Of a DNA stretch of 64,000 bases, positions 37,177-47,133 are shown piece by piece. This stretch comes from Rickettsia felis URRWXCal2. GTDB lineage: Bacteria; Pseudomonadota; Alphaproteobacteria; Rickettsiales; Rickettsiaceae. The position numbers and the translations under genes are program-made. Every line of letters begins with the position of its first letter. The stretch's first letter is position 1. The notes under the pieces are model-generated. The model saw only the letters and a program-made list of their open reading frames with translations, did not search any database and was not told where the DNA came from. The stretch lies in the NCBI GenBank assembly GCA_000012145.1, contig CP000053.1, positions 558,001-622,000 on the forward strand. Reading direction: 5' to 3'.

Positions 37177-39810
37177 ATGATAAAAAAAATAGCTGCCGGC
37201 ATCATAATTTGTTTCTCATTATTGTTATTTATAATCTTTGGTGCATTATCTTTTGTTAACTACAATTCGGTTACCAATAATCTTACCAGTCATTTAGGAA
37301 TTGCAAAAGAAAATATTGGTAAAATAAAGATGAATAAATTTCCTTTGCCTTATTTAATTATTGAGACGATAAAGGAAGGAGGAGAGTTAGATTTAGAGCA
37401 GATTAAAATTCATTTTTCGTTGTGGTCGCTTATAAAATTTAATCCTAAAATTAATAAAATAGACATATTAGATGCTAAATTTTATTCTAATTCTAATGTA
37501 TTAAATATTTATAATCATGAAGAGTTAATAAAGAATTTCTTTAAATATAAATTACAAAATATAAATCTAAATGTTACTAATCTAAGTATTATTAATAAAC
37601 AAGATTATTCTATTTTAAATTTTAATAATTGTATATTAAAAAAAGAAAATGCTTTATCATCTAATTACATATTTAAAACTACAAGTAACTATATAGGTAA
37701 AATTTCAGGTTCAATTAATAAACGTGACGATATAGTAGATTTTAGTCTTGATATTGATAATAATGATTATGGTTTTAAGCTATCGCAAATTTACAAAGAT
37801 TTTAAGCTTACTAGCGGTAGCGGTGAATATCAGATTAAAAATTTAGCATCGGTAATGTATAATATATTACCGGATTTAAACCATCTTTTTAATAAATTTA
37901 ATCAAAATGAGGCAGTAAACGTTAAATTTAATATTTCAAATAATGAAGATGAAATAGAGCTAAAAGACATAGTAATAGCATCCTCTTTTATTACAGGTAA
38001 TGGATTTGTTAACATTGCTAAAAATGATAATATTACTACTAATGTGAAATTAGATTTTCCTAAAATAGATCTAAGTTCGTTAATTTCTCCAAATGCAGAG
38101 GTAACATTTAATACTTTTTCTTCAAATATTAGATTTATTTTTGCTGATAAATTACTTAAAGCAGACATAGCAATTAACGAAATAATTTTAAGTAGTAATG
38201 AAGCACTAGAAAAAATAGTCTTTTCTTCTAACTTATCAAAGGGTACTTTAAAGATAAATGAACTTTCAGGTAATATTAAGTCAGGTGGAGAATTTAAGCT
38301 TACAGGTAATGTAACACAGAATGCTGTTAGAAGTATGTTCGATGGACAGCTATATTTAAAGCATAATGATATAAATTTGTTACTGAATATTTTAGGATTT
38401 AACGATGTTACTATTAAAGAAGCTATTCCTTTTAGCTTGTCGTCGGATTTAAAACTCACTTTAATAGATTTATTTTTTAAAAATTTATTACTTAAAACGG
38501 ACAATTTAAATTTATCGGGAAATTTTTCTAGTAAATTTATTGCTCAAACACCTCGTTTAGATGCTACGCTTAATATATCTTCACTTGACTTAAGCGGTAG
38601 GACGTATCCGATAATTTCGCCTCTTATCGAATTTACAAAAAATTTAACTAAAGATATGAAAACTTTAGATTATCCAAGTAAATTTATTCCTATTAGAACA
38701 ATAGGATATTTAGCTAATTTAGATATTTTGATAGATAGTGTTAAGTATAATGATCATGTATTTGACAAAATGAATTTGCTTGCTAAAATCGTACCGGCTA
38801 ATATAAAAATTAGTAATTTAGATTTTAAAACCGCGGGCAGCTATTTATCAACTAGCTGGAACTTAGATGCTTCAAGTGTATTACCGTCTTTGACCATAGA
38901 AATTAAGGACGGTAATCTTACTACTGATTTATTATCACCGGCAGGAATGCTTAATTTAAGAAATAAATTAATAAATGATTATAGTTTAGATAAAGCTATA
39001 TTGCAATTTTACGGGACATTATCAACATTATCACAGAATAATTTAATATTGAAAAATGTTAAATTTTATGTAGCAAATAATAATAATCTATTACAATTTA
39101 ATAATATTGAAGCAGAATTATTAGGCGGCAAGCTTCAAGGTAGCGGCAATATTTTATTGGAACCTTATTCTATAAATTTCGTATATGCTTTAAATACAAT
39201 AGATTTAGATAAAGTTTCGGCTCTTATGCCTAAAATATTTACTGCAAGTAGCGGAAAAGTAAGTATAAGCGGTAGTTTAGGGACTAACGGTAATAGCCTT
39301 CAAAGCCAGCTATATAACCTTACTACAAAATCACAATTTGCTATAAACAATATAGATGTTAATAATTTTGGAATTGATTCTTTTATAGAAAAAATTAATA
39401 CAGCTGATTATAAGGTACAAAATTTAGATAAAGATATAAATACTGCTATAACCACAGGACAAGAAAATATTAGAGGTATAAGCGGTGATATTGAACTACA
39501 AAAAGGTATTGCCCTTTTAAAGAAAGTAAAATTTGCAACACAATATAGTAGCGGTGCGGCTTCTTTTGCAGTTAATATATATAATTTTGATATGGATGCA
39601 TCTAGTATTTTATCATTTTACGTACCGGCAAGGCTTGTTAAATTAAATCCCTCAAATACAAGTTCCGATAAAGATAGTTTGGTACATCTTAATATAAAAA
39701 TGCAAGGGAGTATTTTTGCTCCTAAGAAAACTTTTGATAGTAGTGAGCTAAAAAAATTACTTATACCACAAACAAAAACAGAAGAAGCTGCTGATTCAGT
39801 TAACCATTAA
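37177..39810 (+). CDS. Large AsmA-like / DUF3971 envelope protein
   Basis: About 877 residues. The frame opens further upstream with a TTG at 37132, but the ATG at 37177 gives a normal start (MIKKIAAGIII) directly before the membrane helix. The body is beta-rich and periplasmic and matches the YhdP/TamB/AsmA-like superfamily. C-terminal landmarks are GGKLQGSGNILLEPYSINF and SGKVSISGSLGTNG, then ISGDIELQKGIALLKKV. It probably works in lipid transport to the outer membrane. xseB follows 13 bp later and may be cotranscribed. Confidence 0.8.
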   Translation: MIKKIAAGIIICFSLLLFIIFGALSFVNYNSVTNNLTSHLGIAKENIGKIKMNKFPLPYLIIETIKEGGELDLEQIKIHFSLWSLIKFNPKINKIDILDAKFYSNSNVLNIYNHEELIKNFFKYKLQNINLNVTNLSIINKQDYSILNFNNCILKKENALSSNYIFKTTSNYIGKISGSINKRDDIVDFSLDIDNNDYGFKLSQIYKDFKLTSGSGEYQIKNLASVMYNILPDLNHLFNKFNQNEAVNVKFNISNNEDEIELKDIVIASSFITGNGFVNIAKNDNITTNVKLDFPKIDLSSLISPNAEVTFNTFSSNIRFIFADKLLKADIAINEIILSSNEALEKIVFSSNLSKGTLKINELSGNIKSGGEFKLTGNVTQNAVRSMFDGQLYLKHNDINLLLNILGFNDVTIKEAIPFSLSSDLKLTLIDLFFKNLLLKTDNLNLSGNFSSKFIAQTPRLDATLNISSLDLSGRTYPIISPLIEFTKNLTKDMKTLDYPSKFIPIRTIGYLANLDILIDSVKYNDHVFDKMNLLAKIVPANIKISNLDFKTAGSYLSTSWNLDASSVLPSLTIEIKDGNLTTDLLSPAGMLNLRNKLINDYSLDKAILQFYGTLSTLSQNNLILKNVKFYVANNNNLLQFNNIEAELLGGKLQGSGNILLEPYSINFVYALNTIDLDKVSALMPKIFTASSGKVSISGSLGTNGNSLQSQLYNLTTKSQFAINNIDVNNFGIDSFIEKINTADYKVQNLDKDINTAITTGQENIRGISGDIELQKGIALLKKVKFATQYSSGAASFAVNIYNFDMDASSILSFYVPARLVKLNPSNTSSDKDSLVHLNIKMQGSIFAPKKTFDSSELKKLLIPQTKTEEAADSVNH

Positions 39811-39823
39811 AAAACAAAAATAA

Positions 39824-40066
39824 ATGACCAATACGAAAACTTTAGAAGAAAATATTAGCTTTGAAGAAGCTTTAAAAGAGCTTGAGGAAATTGTTAAAAA
39901 AATAGATAATGGACAAGAGAGTCTAGAGACGGCAGTTAATAGCTTTGAAAGAGGTATTTTACTTAAGAATCATTGTGAGAAAAAACTAAAAGAAGCTCGG
40001 TTAAAAATTGAGAAAATTACTAAACTTGCTGATTCTACGGGGGTCTTAGAAGAGACGGAAGTGTAG
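39824..40066 (+). CDS. xseB: Exodeoxyribonuclease VII small subunit
   Basis: An 80-residue protein of the XseB family: [40 protein letters not shown] and [13 protein letters not shown]. These helices wrap around XseA to form the processive single-strand exonuclease. XseA is not in the window. The last codons run close to a repeat fragment (GCTCGCAATGACGAC) that begins at the stop. Confidence 0.93.
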   Translation: MTNTKTLEENISFEEALKELEEIVKKIDNGQESLETAVNSFERGILLKNHCEKKLKEARLKIEKITKLADSTGVLEETEV

Positions 40067-40138
40067 CTCGCAATGACGACTAGGTATCCATACAACAAGA
40101 CTAATGCCCTGTGGGAATGACATAACGTAAAAATTACA

Positions 40139-40947
40139 ATGCTTATGGTTAATCATATAATTGACTTTATCTATACCGTTCCTAATATTGTTTTATTCAT
40201 CATAATAAATATTGTTTTGATGAGTTTTTGTGCGGGATGTTTATATTTAACAAAATACATTATTCCTAATAATTTTCAAAAAGAAGAGCTTGGAAGTCTT
40301 GGCGGGTTTTTATCAGGTGTAGTCGGTAGTATGTATGCGGTATCAACCGGTTTTGTATTAATTTATTTACTCGGTAATTTTAATAAAGCACAAGAAGGGG
40401 TGGCAGCAGAATCTATAGTGTTGATGAGGCTTGCAGATAGTGTAGGTTGGCTTCCCCATAAAATGAGAGACCTGCAATTTATCTAGATATTAAAAATTAT
40501 ATCAAAGATGTAATGCAGCGTGAATGGCAATTAATGAAAGACGGCAAGAAAATTGGTCATGAAGCTCTTATTTTCCTCCAAGATATTAATAAGCGACTAC
40601 AAGCTTATAAAGCAAGCGAGCAAATGCAGCTATTTACTAAGCAGGAAATCATTGAGGAGATAAAAGAGCTTTATACCGTAAGGTATAACAGGATTAAAAT
40701 GTCCTATTTTTCCTTAAATATTCAATATTGGATAGTTGTATGTATAATGACCGCTATTAATTTAATTTTTGTCTGTATGCTTGGAACCAAGCTTTATTTA
40801 CATAAGATTTCGGTTGGTTTAGTTTGTATCACTCCATCATCAATGCTTTTTTTATTATTTATCCTTGATAAACCTTTCCGTGGTCCTTTTGCCGTTAATC
40901 AATATGACCTTATTAAGGCTGTACATTATATTGAGAGATTAAATTAA
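40139..40947 (+). pseudogene. DUF4239/bestrophin-like membrane protein, frameshifted
   Basis: The first frame (40139-40486) has two membrane helices and ELGSLGGFLSGVVGSMYAVS. It shifts near 40465, where the alternative frame reads PAIYLDIKNYIKDVMQREW and continues through the 40513-40947 part. That part has two further helices and FRGPFAVNQYDLIKAV. Joined, they make a DUF4239-like protein of about 270 residues with four helices. One base separates it from an intact form. Confidence 0.75.
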
Positions 40948-41090
40948 GACTTCCTGCATAAATCACTTCTAAAGGTAATTTGTACGTCGATCCGGTACTC
41001 GAATCCTCACGTATGTCTATATACGCTGCGGTTCGAGGTGTAGTGTCTCCTTCAAATTCCTCTTTATAAGATGACTTATGCAGGAAGTCT
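40947..41090. repeat. Group P palindromic element, copy 2 (144 bp)
   Basis: Arms AGACTTCCTGCATAAATC and GACTTATGCAGGAAGTCT close a 144-bp palindrome of the same length as copy 1. The right arm provides the last codons and stop of the DNA-3-methyladenine glycosylase gene on the minus strand. The left arm starts at the last base of the stop codon of the gene on the plus strand. Confidence 0.8.
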
Positions 41091-41609
41091 AATGATATCA
41101 GTAACAACATAACGCCATAATTTATCCGTGCCTTTGGTAATACCGATGCGGGTAGTAGTAGAGTAGGGGAGCTTTAAGCCGATATCGCTGACAAAAAATT
41201 CGTTGTTATTTATAAGATCGCATTTATTATGAGAGATATTAATTCCTAAATATTTACATAATTTACCCGGACCATTTAAATATAGATTTTCAGGTGAAAT
41301 AACATGTACGCCTCTTATTAAAGTAGCAGCGGGGAATCCTTCAGTCTCGGTTACGAAGTTTAAACAATAATACATTCCGTAAATTAAATAGACATAGCTA
41401 AAGCCTGCAGGACCAAACATTATATCTGTTCTTTTGGTACGCCCTCTTGCTGCATGGCAAGCAGGATCATCCTGTCCTATATAGCTTTCAGTTTCAGTAA
41501 TGATAGCCGTTTTACCCTGGAAATATAAGACTTTACCGATTAATTCAGTGCTTACTAAGTTAGTATCTCTTGCAAAAAATTCACGAGGTAAAAGGATTAA
41601 TTTATTCAT
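41076..41609 (-). CDS. mpg: DNA-3-methyladenine glycosylase (AAG/MPG family)
   Basis: A 177-residue base-excision enzyme of the mammalian-type AAG fold: [60 protein letters not shown] and [12 protein letters not shown]. The catalytic Glu is in the ETESY block. The final residues (RLPA) and stop are encoded by the arm of a palindromic repeat, so the native C-terminus was probably different. It overlaps the upstream YciI-like gene by 8 bp. Confidence 0.92.
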   Translation of the reverse strand: MNKLILLPREFFARDTNLVSTELIGKVLYFQGKTAIITETESYIGQDDPACHAARGRTKRTDIMFGPAGFSYVYLIYGMYYCLNFVTETEGFPAATLIRGVHVISPENLYLNGPGKLCKYLGINISHNKCDLINNNEFFVSDIGLKLPYSTTTRIGITKGTDKLWRYVVTDIIRLPA

Positions 41610-41904
41610 ATTTTTTTATAAAGATATTTAAATTTTTGTGCCATTTTGTAGGAGTGAATTCAGTAATTTCATATTCCGCTATATCATTAATGTAAAAGGG
41701 GTCTTCTTTTAATATATCTTTAAGTTGATTTAGTTTTTCTATATTAGCTAAAATAATACCACCAATTCTCGGATGTATAGGACCTGATAAAATAAAATAT
41801 CCCTTATCATAATATTTATCTAAAAATTTTCTATGTTCTGTAATAAATTTTTCAATGGAAGAAAGGTCTAAGCCTAAGGTATATTTAAGATTTACAATAA
41901 ACAT
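41602..41904 (-). CDS. YciI-like protein
   Basis: A 100-residue YciI/YCII-fold protein: [20 protein letters not shown] at the start, [19 protein letters not shown] with the conserved His/Ser region, and [20 protein letters not shown] at the end. The function of the family is largely unknown, possibly an enzyme. It ends inside the start of the glycosylase gene (8-bp overlap) and is 3 bp from yidD, so yidD-yciI-mpg looks like one operon. Confidence 0.85.
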   Translation of the reverse strand: MFIVNLKYTLGLDLSSIEKFITEHRKFLDKYYDKGYFILSGPIHPRIGGIILANIEKLNQLKDILKEDPFYINDIAEYEITEFTPTKWHKNLNIFIKKYE

Positions 41905-41907
41905 AAT

Positions 41908-42156
41908 TTATATTTTCTTATTAAATAATTTGGAATTTTTTATAGAGAGTGGAACAGCATCATAACCACCATTACAAAACGGTTGGCATTTTATGATTCT
42001 TTTAAAGGTAAGCCATAAGCCTTTAAGTGTGCCGTGTGTTGTTATAGCTTCTTTAGCATATTCTGAACAAGTGGGATGAAAGCGGCAATTATTGCCGAGT
42101 AGCGGGGAAATGAAATATTGATAAAATCTAAGTAATAATAATAAGATTCTAGTCAT
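41908..42156 (-). CDS. yidD: Membrane protein insertion efficiency factor YidD
   Basis: An 82-residue protein with the YidD signature: [14 protein letters not shown] followed by [15 protein letters not shown] and [21 protein letters not shown]. It attaches to the inner membrane by an amphipathic N-terminus and aids YidC-dependent insertion. First gene of the yidD-yciI-mpg group. Its partner yidC is not in the window. Confidence 0.93.
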   Translation of the reverse strand: MTRILLLLLRFYQYFISPLLGNNCRFHPTCSEYAKEAITTHGTLKGLWLTFKRIIKCQPFCNGGYDAVPLSIKNSKLFNKKI

Positions 42157-42174
42157 TTTGCAGTTTACTCTTCT

Positions 42175-42279
42175 GATTTTAAGAATTGCTCTTTCATTTT
42201 TTTAAGGATTCACATTCTCACCTATTAAGTATAGGCTGCGGGTGTTCACCTTTCAAAATAAAATTCAATTCTTAAAATC
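42175..42279. repeat. Group P palindromic element overlapping the 3' end of nuoE
   Basis: GATTTTAAGAATTG (42175-42188) and CAATTCTTAAAATC (42266-42279) are perfect 14-bp inverted arms. The right arm contains the last four sense codons of nuoE and two bases of its stop. The core has CTCACCTATTAAGTATAGGC and GGTGTTCACC. Read on the minus strand it could act as a terminator-like hairpin for the nuo transcript. Confidence 0.7.
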
Positions 42280-42768
42280 ATTTGAGTACTCATCTATTAG
42301 TTTTTCCATTTTTTCTTCAGTTAGATCTTCATAATAATCATCATTGATTTGTACGACCGGAGCGTTAACGCATGCTCCTAAACATTCTATCTCACTTAAA
42401 GTAAATTTTTGATCTTCAGTGGTTTCTTTGAGTTTTATACCTAATTTCTTTTCACAAATTTTCATGATATCATCACTACCATGCAGCCAGCAAGGGGTAG
42501 TAGTACATACTTGAATATGATATTTACCAACTCGCTTTAAGTTGAACATGCTATAAAAAGTTGCAACCTCATAAGCCCGCATATAAGGCATTTCTAGCAT
42601 ATTTGCGACATACTCGATAGCAGGCACGGGTAGCCAACCGCCATTTTGACGTTGTGCTAAATCAAGCAGCGGCAATATAGCACTTCTTTTTCCATGCGGT
42701 GGATATTTTTTGATAATATCTTCTGCTAGATTTAAATTTTTCTTATCAAATGTAAAATTTGTACTCAT
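42265..42768 (-). CDS. nuoE: NADH-quinone oxidoreductase subunit E
   Basis: A 167-residue peripheral subunit of complex I with a thioredoxin-like [2Fe-2S] domain. The cysteine ligands are in [11 protein letters not shown] and [24 protein letters not shown] is also conserved. It works with NuoF to take electrons from NADH. The last codons (DFKN) lie in the arm of a palindromic element. It is the last of the five nuo genes here; nuoF is not in the window. Confidence 0.95.
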   Translation of the reverse strand: MSTNFTFDKKNLNLAEDIIKKYPPHGKRSAILPLLDLAQRQNGGWLPVPAIEYVANMLEMPYMRAYEVATFYSMFNLKRVGKYHIQVCTTTPCWLHGSDDIMKICEKKLGIKLKETTEDQKFTLSEIECLGACVNAPVVQINDDYYEDLTEEKMEKLIDEYSNDFKN

Positions 42769-42805
42769 ATATTTTTTGTGTTGTTTCTGTGTGGCTCGAT
42801 TTCAT

Positions 42806-42901
42806 CGTCATTGCGAGAAGAATTACGTAGTAATCAGGGCGAAGCAATCTCGGGCTAAAATCCTGAGATTGCCATGCTCCTTGCAGTCGCTCGCAATGAC
42901 G
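42806..42901. repeat. Group A palindromic repeat between nuoD and nuoE
   Basis: CGTCATTGCGAGAAGAATTA at the left and GTCGCTCGCAATGACG at the right. It lies in the gap inside the nuo cluster and would be transcribed with it. A fragment of another copy follows up to about 42940. Confidence 0.8.
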
Positions 42902-42943
42902 GCTTAATGTCCACGCAGGCAATGCCTGCTCGTAATGACGAGT

Positions 42944-44119
42944 CTACCTATCTATCTCACCAAATACTATATCAAGCGTTGCAATAATAGTAATAACATC
43001 TGCCATTAAATGACCTTTAGATATAAAATCTAGTCCTTGCAAATGAGCAAAGCCTGGGGCTTTAATTCGGCATCTATAAGGTCTATTACCTCCTTGCGAG
43101 TATAAATATACACCAAACTCGCCTTTAGGAGCTTCTACTGCTTTGTAGGTCTCACCGGCTGGGACGTCATATCCTTCCGTATAGAGCTTAAAATGATGAA
43201 TCATCGCTTCCATAGATTCTTTCATTTTGGCTCTTGTTGGTGGTGTTAATTTAGGATCATCGGTTTTAACTGCACCTTTCGGCATTTTCTCTATACATTG
43301 CTTGATTATCTTAATAGATTCATACATTTCAAGCATACGAACAAAATATCTGTCGTAACAATCACCGTTTTTGCCGATTGGTACTTTAAAGTCGATTTCA
43401 TCGTAAACGTCATAAGGGTTTGACTTGCGTAAATCCCAAGCTATGCCTGAACCTCTAAGCATCGGTCCTGAAAACCCCCAATCCATTGCCTCTTTTTGAG
43501 ACACAACGCCGATATCTACTAAACGTTGTTTCCATAACCTATTTTCATTTAGTAGGCTTTCTATATCATGAAGTTTAGGAGGAAACTGCTCTATAAACTT
43601 ATCTATATCTTCAAGTAAACCGTCAGGTAAATCTTCTGCAACGCCCCCAGGTCTAAAGTAGTTTGAATGCATACGAGAGCCGGAAACACGCTCGTAAAAT
43701 TCCATGATTTTTTCCCGCTCTTCAAAAAGCCATAATAAAGGAGTAGTAGCACCGATATCTAAAGCTTGGCTGCCAATATTCAAAGTATGGTTTAAAATTC
43801 TTGTTAATTCTGAGAATAATACTCTGATAAACTGAGCTCTTCTAGGGACTTCGCATTCTAATAACGACTCGACTGCCAAAGCAAACGCATGTTCTTGGCA
43901 CATTGGCGAAACATAATCAAGGCGATCAAAATATGGTATAGCCTGCAAATATGTTTTATGCTCAATAAGCTTTTCCGTACCACGATGCAGTAACCCAATA
44001 TGAGGATCGGCGTTATTTACTACTTCCCCGTCCATCTCAAGAATTAACCTTAAAACTCCGTGAGTTGCCGGATGTTGCGGACCAAGATTTAAAGTTATAG
44101 TTTTAGTGTTGTTAGTCAT
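42944..44119 (-). CDS. nuoD: NADH-quinone oxidoreductase subunit D
   Basis: A 391-residue 49 kDa-type subunit that forms part of the quinone site. It has [69 protein letters not shown] and the C-terminal [21 protein letters not shown]. The conserved His and Tyr of the quinone pocket are present. Full length and intact. Confidence 0.97.
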   Translation of the reverse strand: MTNNTKTITLNLGPQHPATHGVLRLILEMDGEVVNNADPHIGLLHRGTEKLIEHKTYLQAIPYFDRLDYVSPMCQEHAFALAVESLLECEVPRRAQFIRVLFSELTRILNHTLNIGSQALDIGATTPLLWLFEEREKIMEFYERVSGSRMHSNYFRPGGVAEDLPDGLLEDIDKFIEQFPPKLHDIESLLNENRLWKQRLVDIGVVSQKEAMDWGFSGPMLRGSGIAWDLRKSNPYDVYDEIDFKVPIGKNGDCYDRYFVRMLEMYESIKIIKQCIEKMPKGAVKTDDPKLTPPTRAKMKESMEAMIHHFKLYTEGYDVPAGETYKAVEAPKGEFGVYLYSQGGNRPYRCRIKAPGFAHLQGLDFISKGHLMADVITIIATLDIVFGEIDR

Positions 44120-44144
44120 GGTTAGTAATTATATATTGATCAAA

Positions 44145-44242
44145 CGTCATTGCGAGAAGAATTACGTAGTAATTCGACGAAGCAATCTCAGGAGTATTAT
44201 TTCATGAGATTGCCACGCAGCCTAAGGCTGCTCGCAATGACG
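44145..44242. repeat. Group A palindromic repeat between nuoC and nuoD
   Basis: CGTCATTGCGAGAAGAATTA on the left and GGCTGCTCGCAATGACG on the right. Lies 14 bp past the nuoC stop and 25 bp before the nuoD start, and separates these two cotranscribed genes. Confidence 0.8.
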
Positions 44243-44256
44243 GTTTTGATGTAATT

Positions 44257-44880
44257 CTATTTCTGGATTCCTGCTTTCGCAGGAATGACATCAGTTGCCT
44301 TTTCATCCCCGGGTAATACATAACTCGGGCTATGCCAGTGAGAGCTAAAATCAAACTCACGATATTCTATGTCTAAATCGACTGGCTCATAAGCCACTTT
44401 CTTTAGTTTCTCATCATATTTAACCTGTGTATAACCGGTTAACGGGAAATCTTTACGCAAAGGATGCCCCTCAAATTCATAATCGGTAAGTATCCGTCTT
44501 TTATCGTCATTGCCGTCAAAATTTACACCGTACATATCGTAAACTTCACGCTCATACCAGCAAGAGGCATTAAATATGTTCATTGCCGAAGGTATAGTTT
44601 CTTTTTCAGATATATATACTTTTATTATAAGACGCTTATTTAATTTTAGGCTTAGTAAGTTGTAAATTACTTCAAATCTTTTATCTCTTTCAGGAAAATC
44701 AGTTCCAAATAAATCAGTAAGTACAGTAAAGCGTAATTCTTCCGATTCTTTTAAAGCTTTTAAAAACGGTAATAGAAAGTTTGGTTCAACTTGATAAGCT
44801 AAATAATCCTTAACTATAATAGGTGTTATTAAAATGCTAGATTTAGCAGCAAGTTTTTCAATGAGTTTGTCTAGCGTCAT
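44257..44880 (-). CDS. nuoC: NADH-quinone oxidoreductase subunit C
   Basis: A 207-residue 30 kDa-type subunit: [20 protein letters not shown] and [20 protein letters not shown] are diagnostic. The start overlaps nuoB by 23 bp. The C-terminus [10 protein letters not shown] is encoded by half of a group B palindromic repeat (44260-44291), added after the expected end near YVLPGDEKA. The core fold should not be affected. Confidence 0.95.
   Translation of the reverse strand: MTLDKLIEKLAAKSSILITPIIVKDYLAYQVEPNFLLPFLKALKESEELRFTVLTDLFGTDFPERDKRFEVIYNLLSLKLNKRLIIKVYISEKETIPSAMNIFNASCWYEREVYDMYGVNFDGNDDKRRILTDYEFEGHPLRKDFPLTGYTQVKYDEKLKKVAYEPVDLDIEYREFDFSSHWHSPSYVLPGDEKATDVIPAKAGIQK
44260..44291. 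repeat. Half-copy of a group B repeat forming the nuoC C-terminal codons
   Basis: The string ATTCCTGC-TTTC-GCAGGAAT forms a tight hairpin and matches one end of the full group B repeats (for example 28263-28290). Read on the minus strand it encodes [10 protein letters not shown]. Confidence 0.75.
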
Positions 44881-45382
44881 ACTTAAAACCCGTAGTGCGT
44901 TTAATTTTTTTCTGTAATTGCATAAGCCCGTAAATTAATGCTTCGGCGGTAGGAGGGCAGCCAGGGACATATACGTCAACCGGTACGATTCTATCACAGC
45001 CACGCACTACCGAATAAGAGAAATGATAATAGCCGCCGCCATTAGCACAGCTACCCATTGAAAGCACCCATTTAGGTTCAGCCATTTGATCATATACTTT
45101 ACGCAATGCCGGTGCCATTTTATTAGTAAGCGTTCCTGCAACTATCATAAGGTCGGACTGTCTTGGGCTCGGTCTAAATAACATACCGAAGCGATCCATA
45201 TCATATCTACTTGCTGCTGCCTGCATCATCTCAACAGCACAACAAGCAAGCCCAAAAGTCATAGGCCATAAGGAATTAGCTCTCGCCCAGCCTATAACAT
45301 CGTCAACTTTAGTTAGTAAGAATCCTCTATTAGAAAGCTCATTATTTAATAATTCGTCTTCTTGATAAAAACTGTGTTTCAT
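44858..45382 (-). CDS. nuoB: NADH-quinone oxidoreductase subunit B
   Basis: A 174-residue PSST-type subunit carrying cluster N2. Cys ligands are in [11 protein letters not shown], the [13 protein letters not shown] block and [13 protein letters not shown]. Full length. It overlaps nuoC by 23 bp and follows nuoA by 4 bp, which indicates coupled expression. Confidence 0.97.
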   Translation of the reverse strand: MKHSFYQEDELLNNELSNRGFLLTKVDDVIGWARANSLWPMTFGLACCAVEMMQAAASRYDMDRFGMLFRPSPRQSDLMIVAGTLTNKMAPALRKVYDQMAEPKWVLSMGSCANGGGYYHFSYSVVRGCDRIVPVDVYVPGCPPTAEALIYGLMQLQKKIKRTTGFKYDARQTH

Positions 45383-45386
45383 ATAA

Positions 45387-45758
45387 TTACCAGTCTAAAG
45401 CTCCTTTCTTCCATTCATATATGAACCCGATAGTAAGTACGAATAAGAAAAATATCATTGAGAAAAAGCCTATTTTACCTATCATATTAAGGCTAATAGC
45501 CCAAGGCACTAAAAATGCGATTTCAAGGTCAAATATGATAAATAAAATGGCAACTAAGTAAAAACGTATGTCAAATTTTGACCTTGCATCACTAAATGGT
45601 TCAAAGCCGCACTCATAAGGCTCTAGCTTATCTTTATTATATTTCTTTGTCGATAATAGGTTAGGTAAAATCATTATTAAGCCGGAAACCAATAACGCAA
45701 TACCGAAAAATATAGCAATCGGTAGATATTCTTGTAAAAGTTCTGAGTTTTGTAGCAT
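45387..45758 (-). CDS. nuoA: NADH-quinone oxidoreductase subunit A
   Basis: A 123-residue membrane subunit with three helices. Conserved loop motifs are YECGFEPF and [22 protein letters not shown]. First gene of the nuo cluster on the minus strand. Upstream lies a group A repeat (45776-45869), so the promoter must lie in or beyond that repeat. Confidence 0.96.
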   Translation of the reverse strand: MLQNSELLQEYLPIAIFFGIALLVSGLIMILPNLLSTKKYNKDKLEPYECGFEPFSDARSKFDIRFYLVAILFIIFDLEIAFLVPWAISLNMIGKIGFFSMIFFLFVLTIGFIYEWKKGALDW

Positions 45759-45775
45759 ATGTTTTTATTGTTTTT

Positions 45776-45869
45776 CGTCATTGCGAGGAGAATTACACAG
45801 TAATTCGACGAAGCAATCTCAGGATGTTTGACGAGATTGCCACGCAGCCTACGGCTGCTCGCAATGACG
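45776..45869. repeat. Group A palindromic repeat upstream of nuoA
   Basis: CGTCATTGCGAGGAGAATTA at the left and GGCTGCTCGCAATGACG at the right. It occupies most of the 151-bp gap between nuoA and the O-antigen ligase gene. Confidence 0.8.
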
Positions 45870-45909
45870 TATGTTTAATGACAATATTCTATATCTATAC
45901 CAAATAGCA

Positions 45910-47133
45910 TCAATTATCAACGACAATATCAGGTTTAACTAGTAACTTCATTAAAACTAGTACCCAAATGCCGCTTGATATCCACCATATTTGCCAAATA
46001 TTATATGAAATCATGCCGATAATATAGTAATTTATGAAGCATGAATAAGAAGCTGCTCTAAAATTAGAACTCTTTATATTATTGATTTGTTTTAAGTATT
46101 TATAAACTAAGCATAAAAATAATATTAAACCTATTATACCGAGTTCAAGAGTAATTTGTAATATATTATTATGAGGGTGTAGCGGCAAAGGATGCCATTT
46201 TTCTCCGTTGTAATTGATCATTTCACTATTATTGACTTTGATATATTTAGAAGAAGCAAAGCCATAGCCTAAAATCGGCTTTAGGGTGATTTTGTTTGCA
46301 ACGAAATGCCAAATAAATAAACGATGAGCAGCGGAAGGTTGTGTAGCTAAATATTTTTCAGATAAATCTCGTGGTTCTATTTGTTTAGCTATAACTGGAA
46401 ATAGTAACGAGCCGGTAATTAAACTTATTGCAATTAATTTGAAAAATATCGGCTTTATAAGCCTTGCTAAAATAAATATTACTCCTCCTATACTAAAGCC
46501 TAAAAAACTTGCTAAACTATCGGAAATACTTAATAAATAAAGCACTAATATATATAGCATTAATGCGTGTCTTCTTTTACCGCTAGAGAGTAAAATTATA
46601 ATCGCTACCCAAGAAGTAATTGAAAGTAAAGCACAGCCCCGATCTAGCATATATAAACCAAAACTAGCTTTGAATGTTCTTGTTAAAAAACCGTGAGAAG
46701 AATATTCGATGAAGAATAATAATATTGCCGTGAGAATTCCTAAAATCAGAGAATTCTTAAGCTGTACGCGATTCCCGAAAGGAACGCAATTACTAACTGT
46801 AAAGCCAAGAAATAAAAGTATGAAAACTTGAATAAAAGTAGCTAAACTATTAATAGGACGAATTGCGAATAAACAAGATATAAAGCACCAAGCGGTGAAT
46901 AATAGTTCGGTTTTTATCGTCATTGCGAGGAAAAACTGTAAGTTTTGACGAAGCAATCTCAGGAGACCTGCTTTATGAGATTGCCACGCTCCTTTTAGTC
47001 GTTCGCAATGACGATTAATACCTCGCAGAAATAACATTAGCAAAAAAATTGTTACAGTAGCTGCAACCGATAAGCCTGCTACCATCCCAAGGCTTGGAAT
47101 TAAAAATATTAAACTTGAAATTAAATATTGCAT
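45910..47133 (-). CDS. O-antigen ligase/polymerase family membrane protein with an in-frame repeat insert
   Basis: A 407-residue protein with about ten membrane helices. The diagnostic periplasmic segment is HPLPLHPHNNILQITLELG, after SAAHRLFIWHF and ILGYGFASSKY, typical of WaaL/Wzy. It should join the O antigen made by the operon at 15-22 kb to lipid A-core, or polymerise it. Residues about 41-72 (RHCERLKGAWQSHKAGLLRL onward) are encoded by a 96-bp group A repeat inserted between two helices; 96 is divisible by three, so the frame is kept. The start is directly adjacent to the DUF2155 stop. Confidence 0.85.
   Translation of the reverse strand: MQYLISSLIFLIPSLGMVAGLSVAATVTIFLLMLFLRGINRHCERLKGAWQSHKAGLLRLLRQNLQFFLAMTIKTELLFTAWCFISCLFAIRPINSLATFIQVFILLFLGFTVSNCVPFGNRVQLKNSLILGILTAILLFFIEYSSHGFLTRTFKASFGLYMLDRGCALLSITSWVAIIILLSSGKRRHALMLYILVLYLLSISDSLASFLGFSIGGVIFILARLIKPIFFKLIAISLITGSLLFPVIAKQIEPRDLSEKYLATQPSAAHRLFIWHFVANKITLKPILGYGFASSKYIKVNNSEMINYNGEKWHPLPLHPHNNILQITLELGIIGLILFLCLVYKYLKQINNIKSSNFRAASYSCFINYYIIGMISYNIWQIWWISSGIWVLVLMKLLVKPDIVVDN
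46918..47013. repeat. Group A palindromic repeat inside the O-antigen ligase gene
   Basis: CGTCATTGCGAGGAAAAACT opens and GTCGTTCGCAATGACG closes a 96-bp element wholly inside a coding frame. It adds 32 polar residues to a loop near the N-terminus without a stop. Confidence 0.9.

Noticed and set aside
37902..38504. 200-codon frame on the minus strand
   Set aside because: Antisense shadow of the large AsmA-like gene; its composition reflects the complementary codons.
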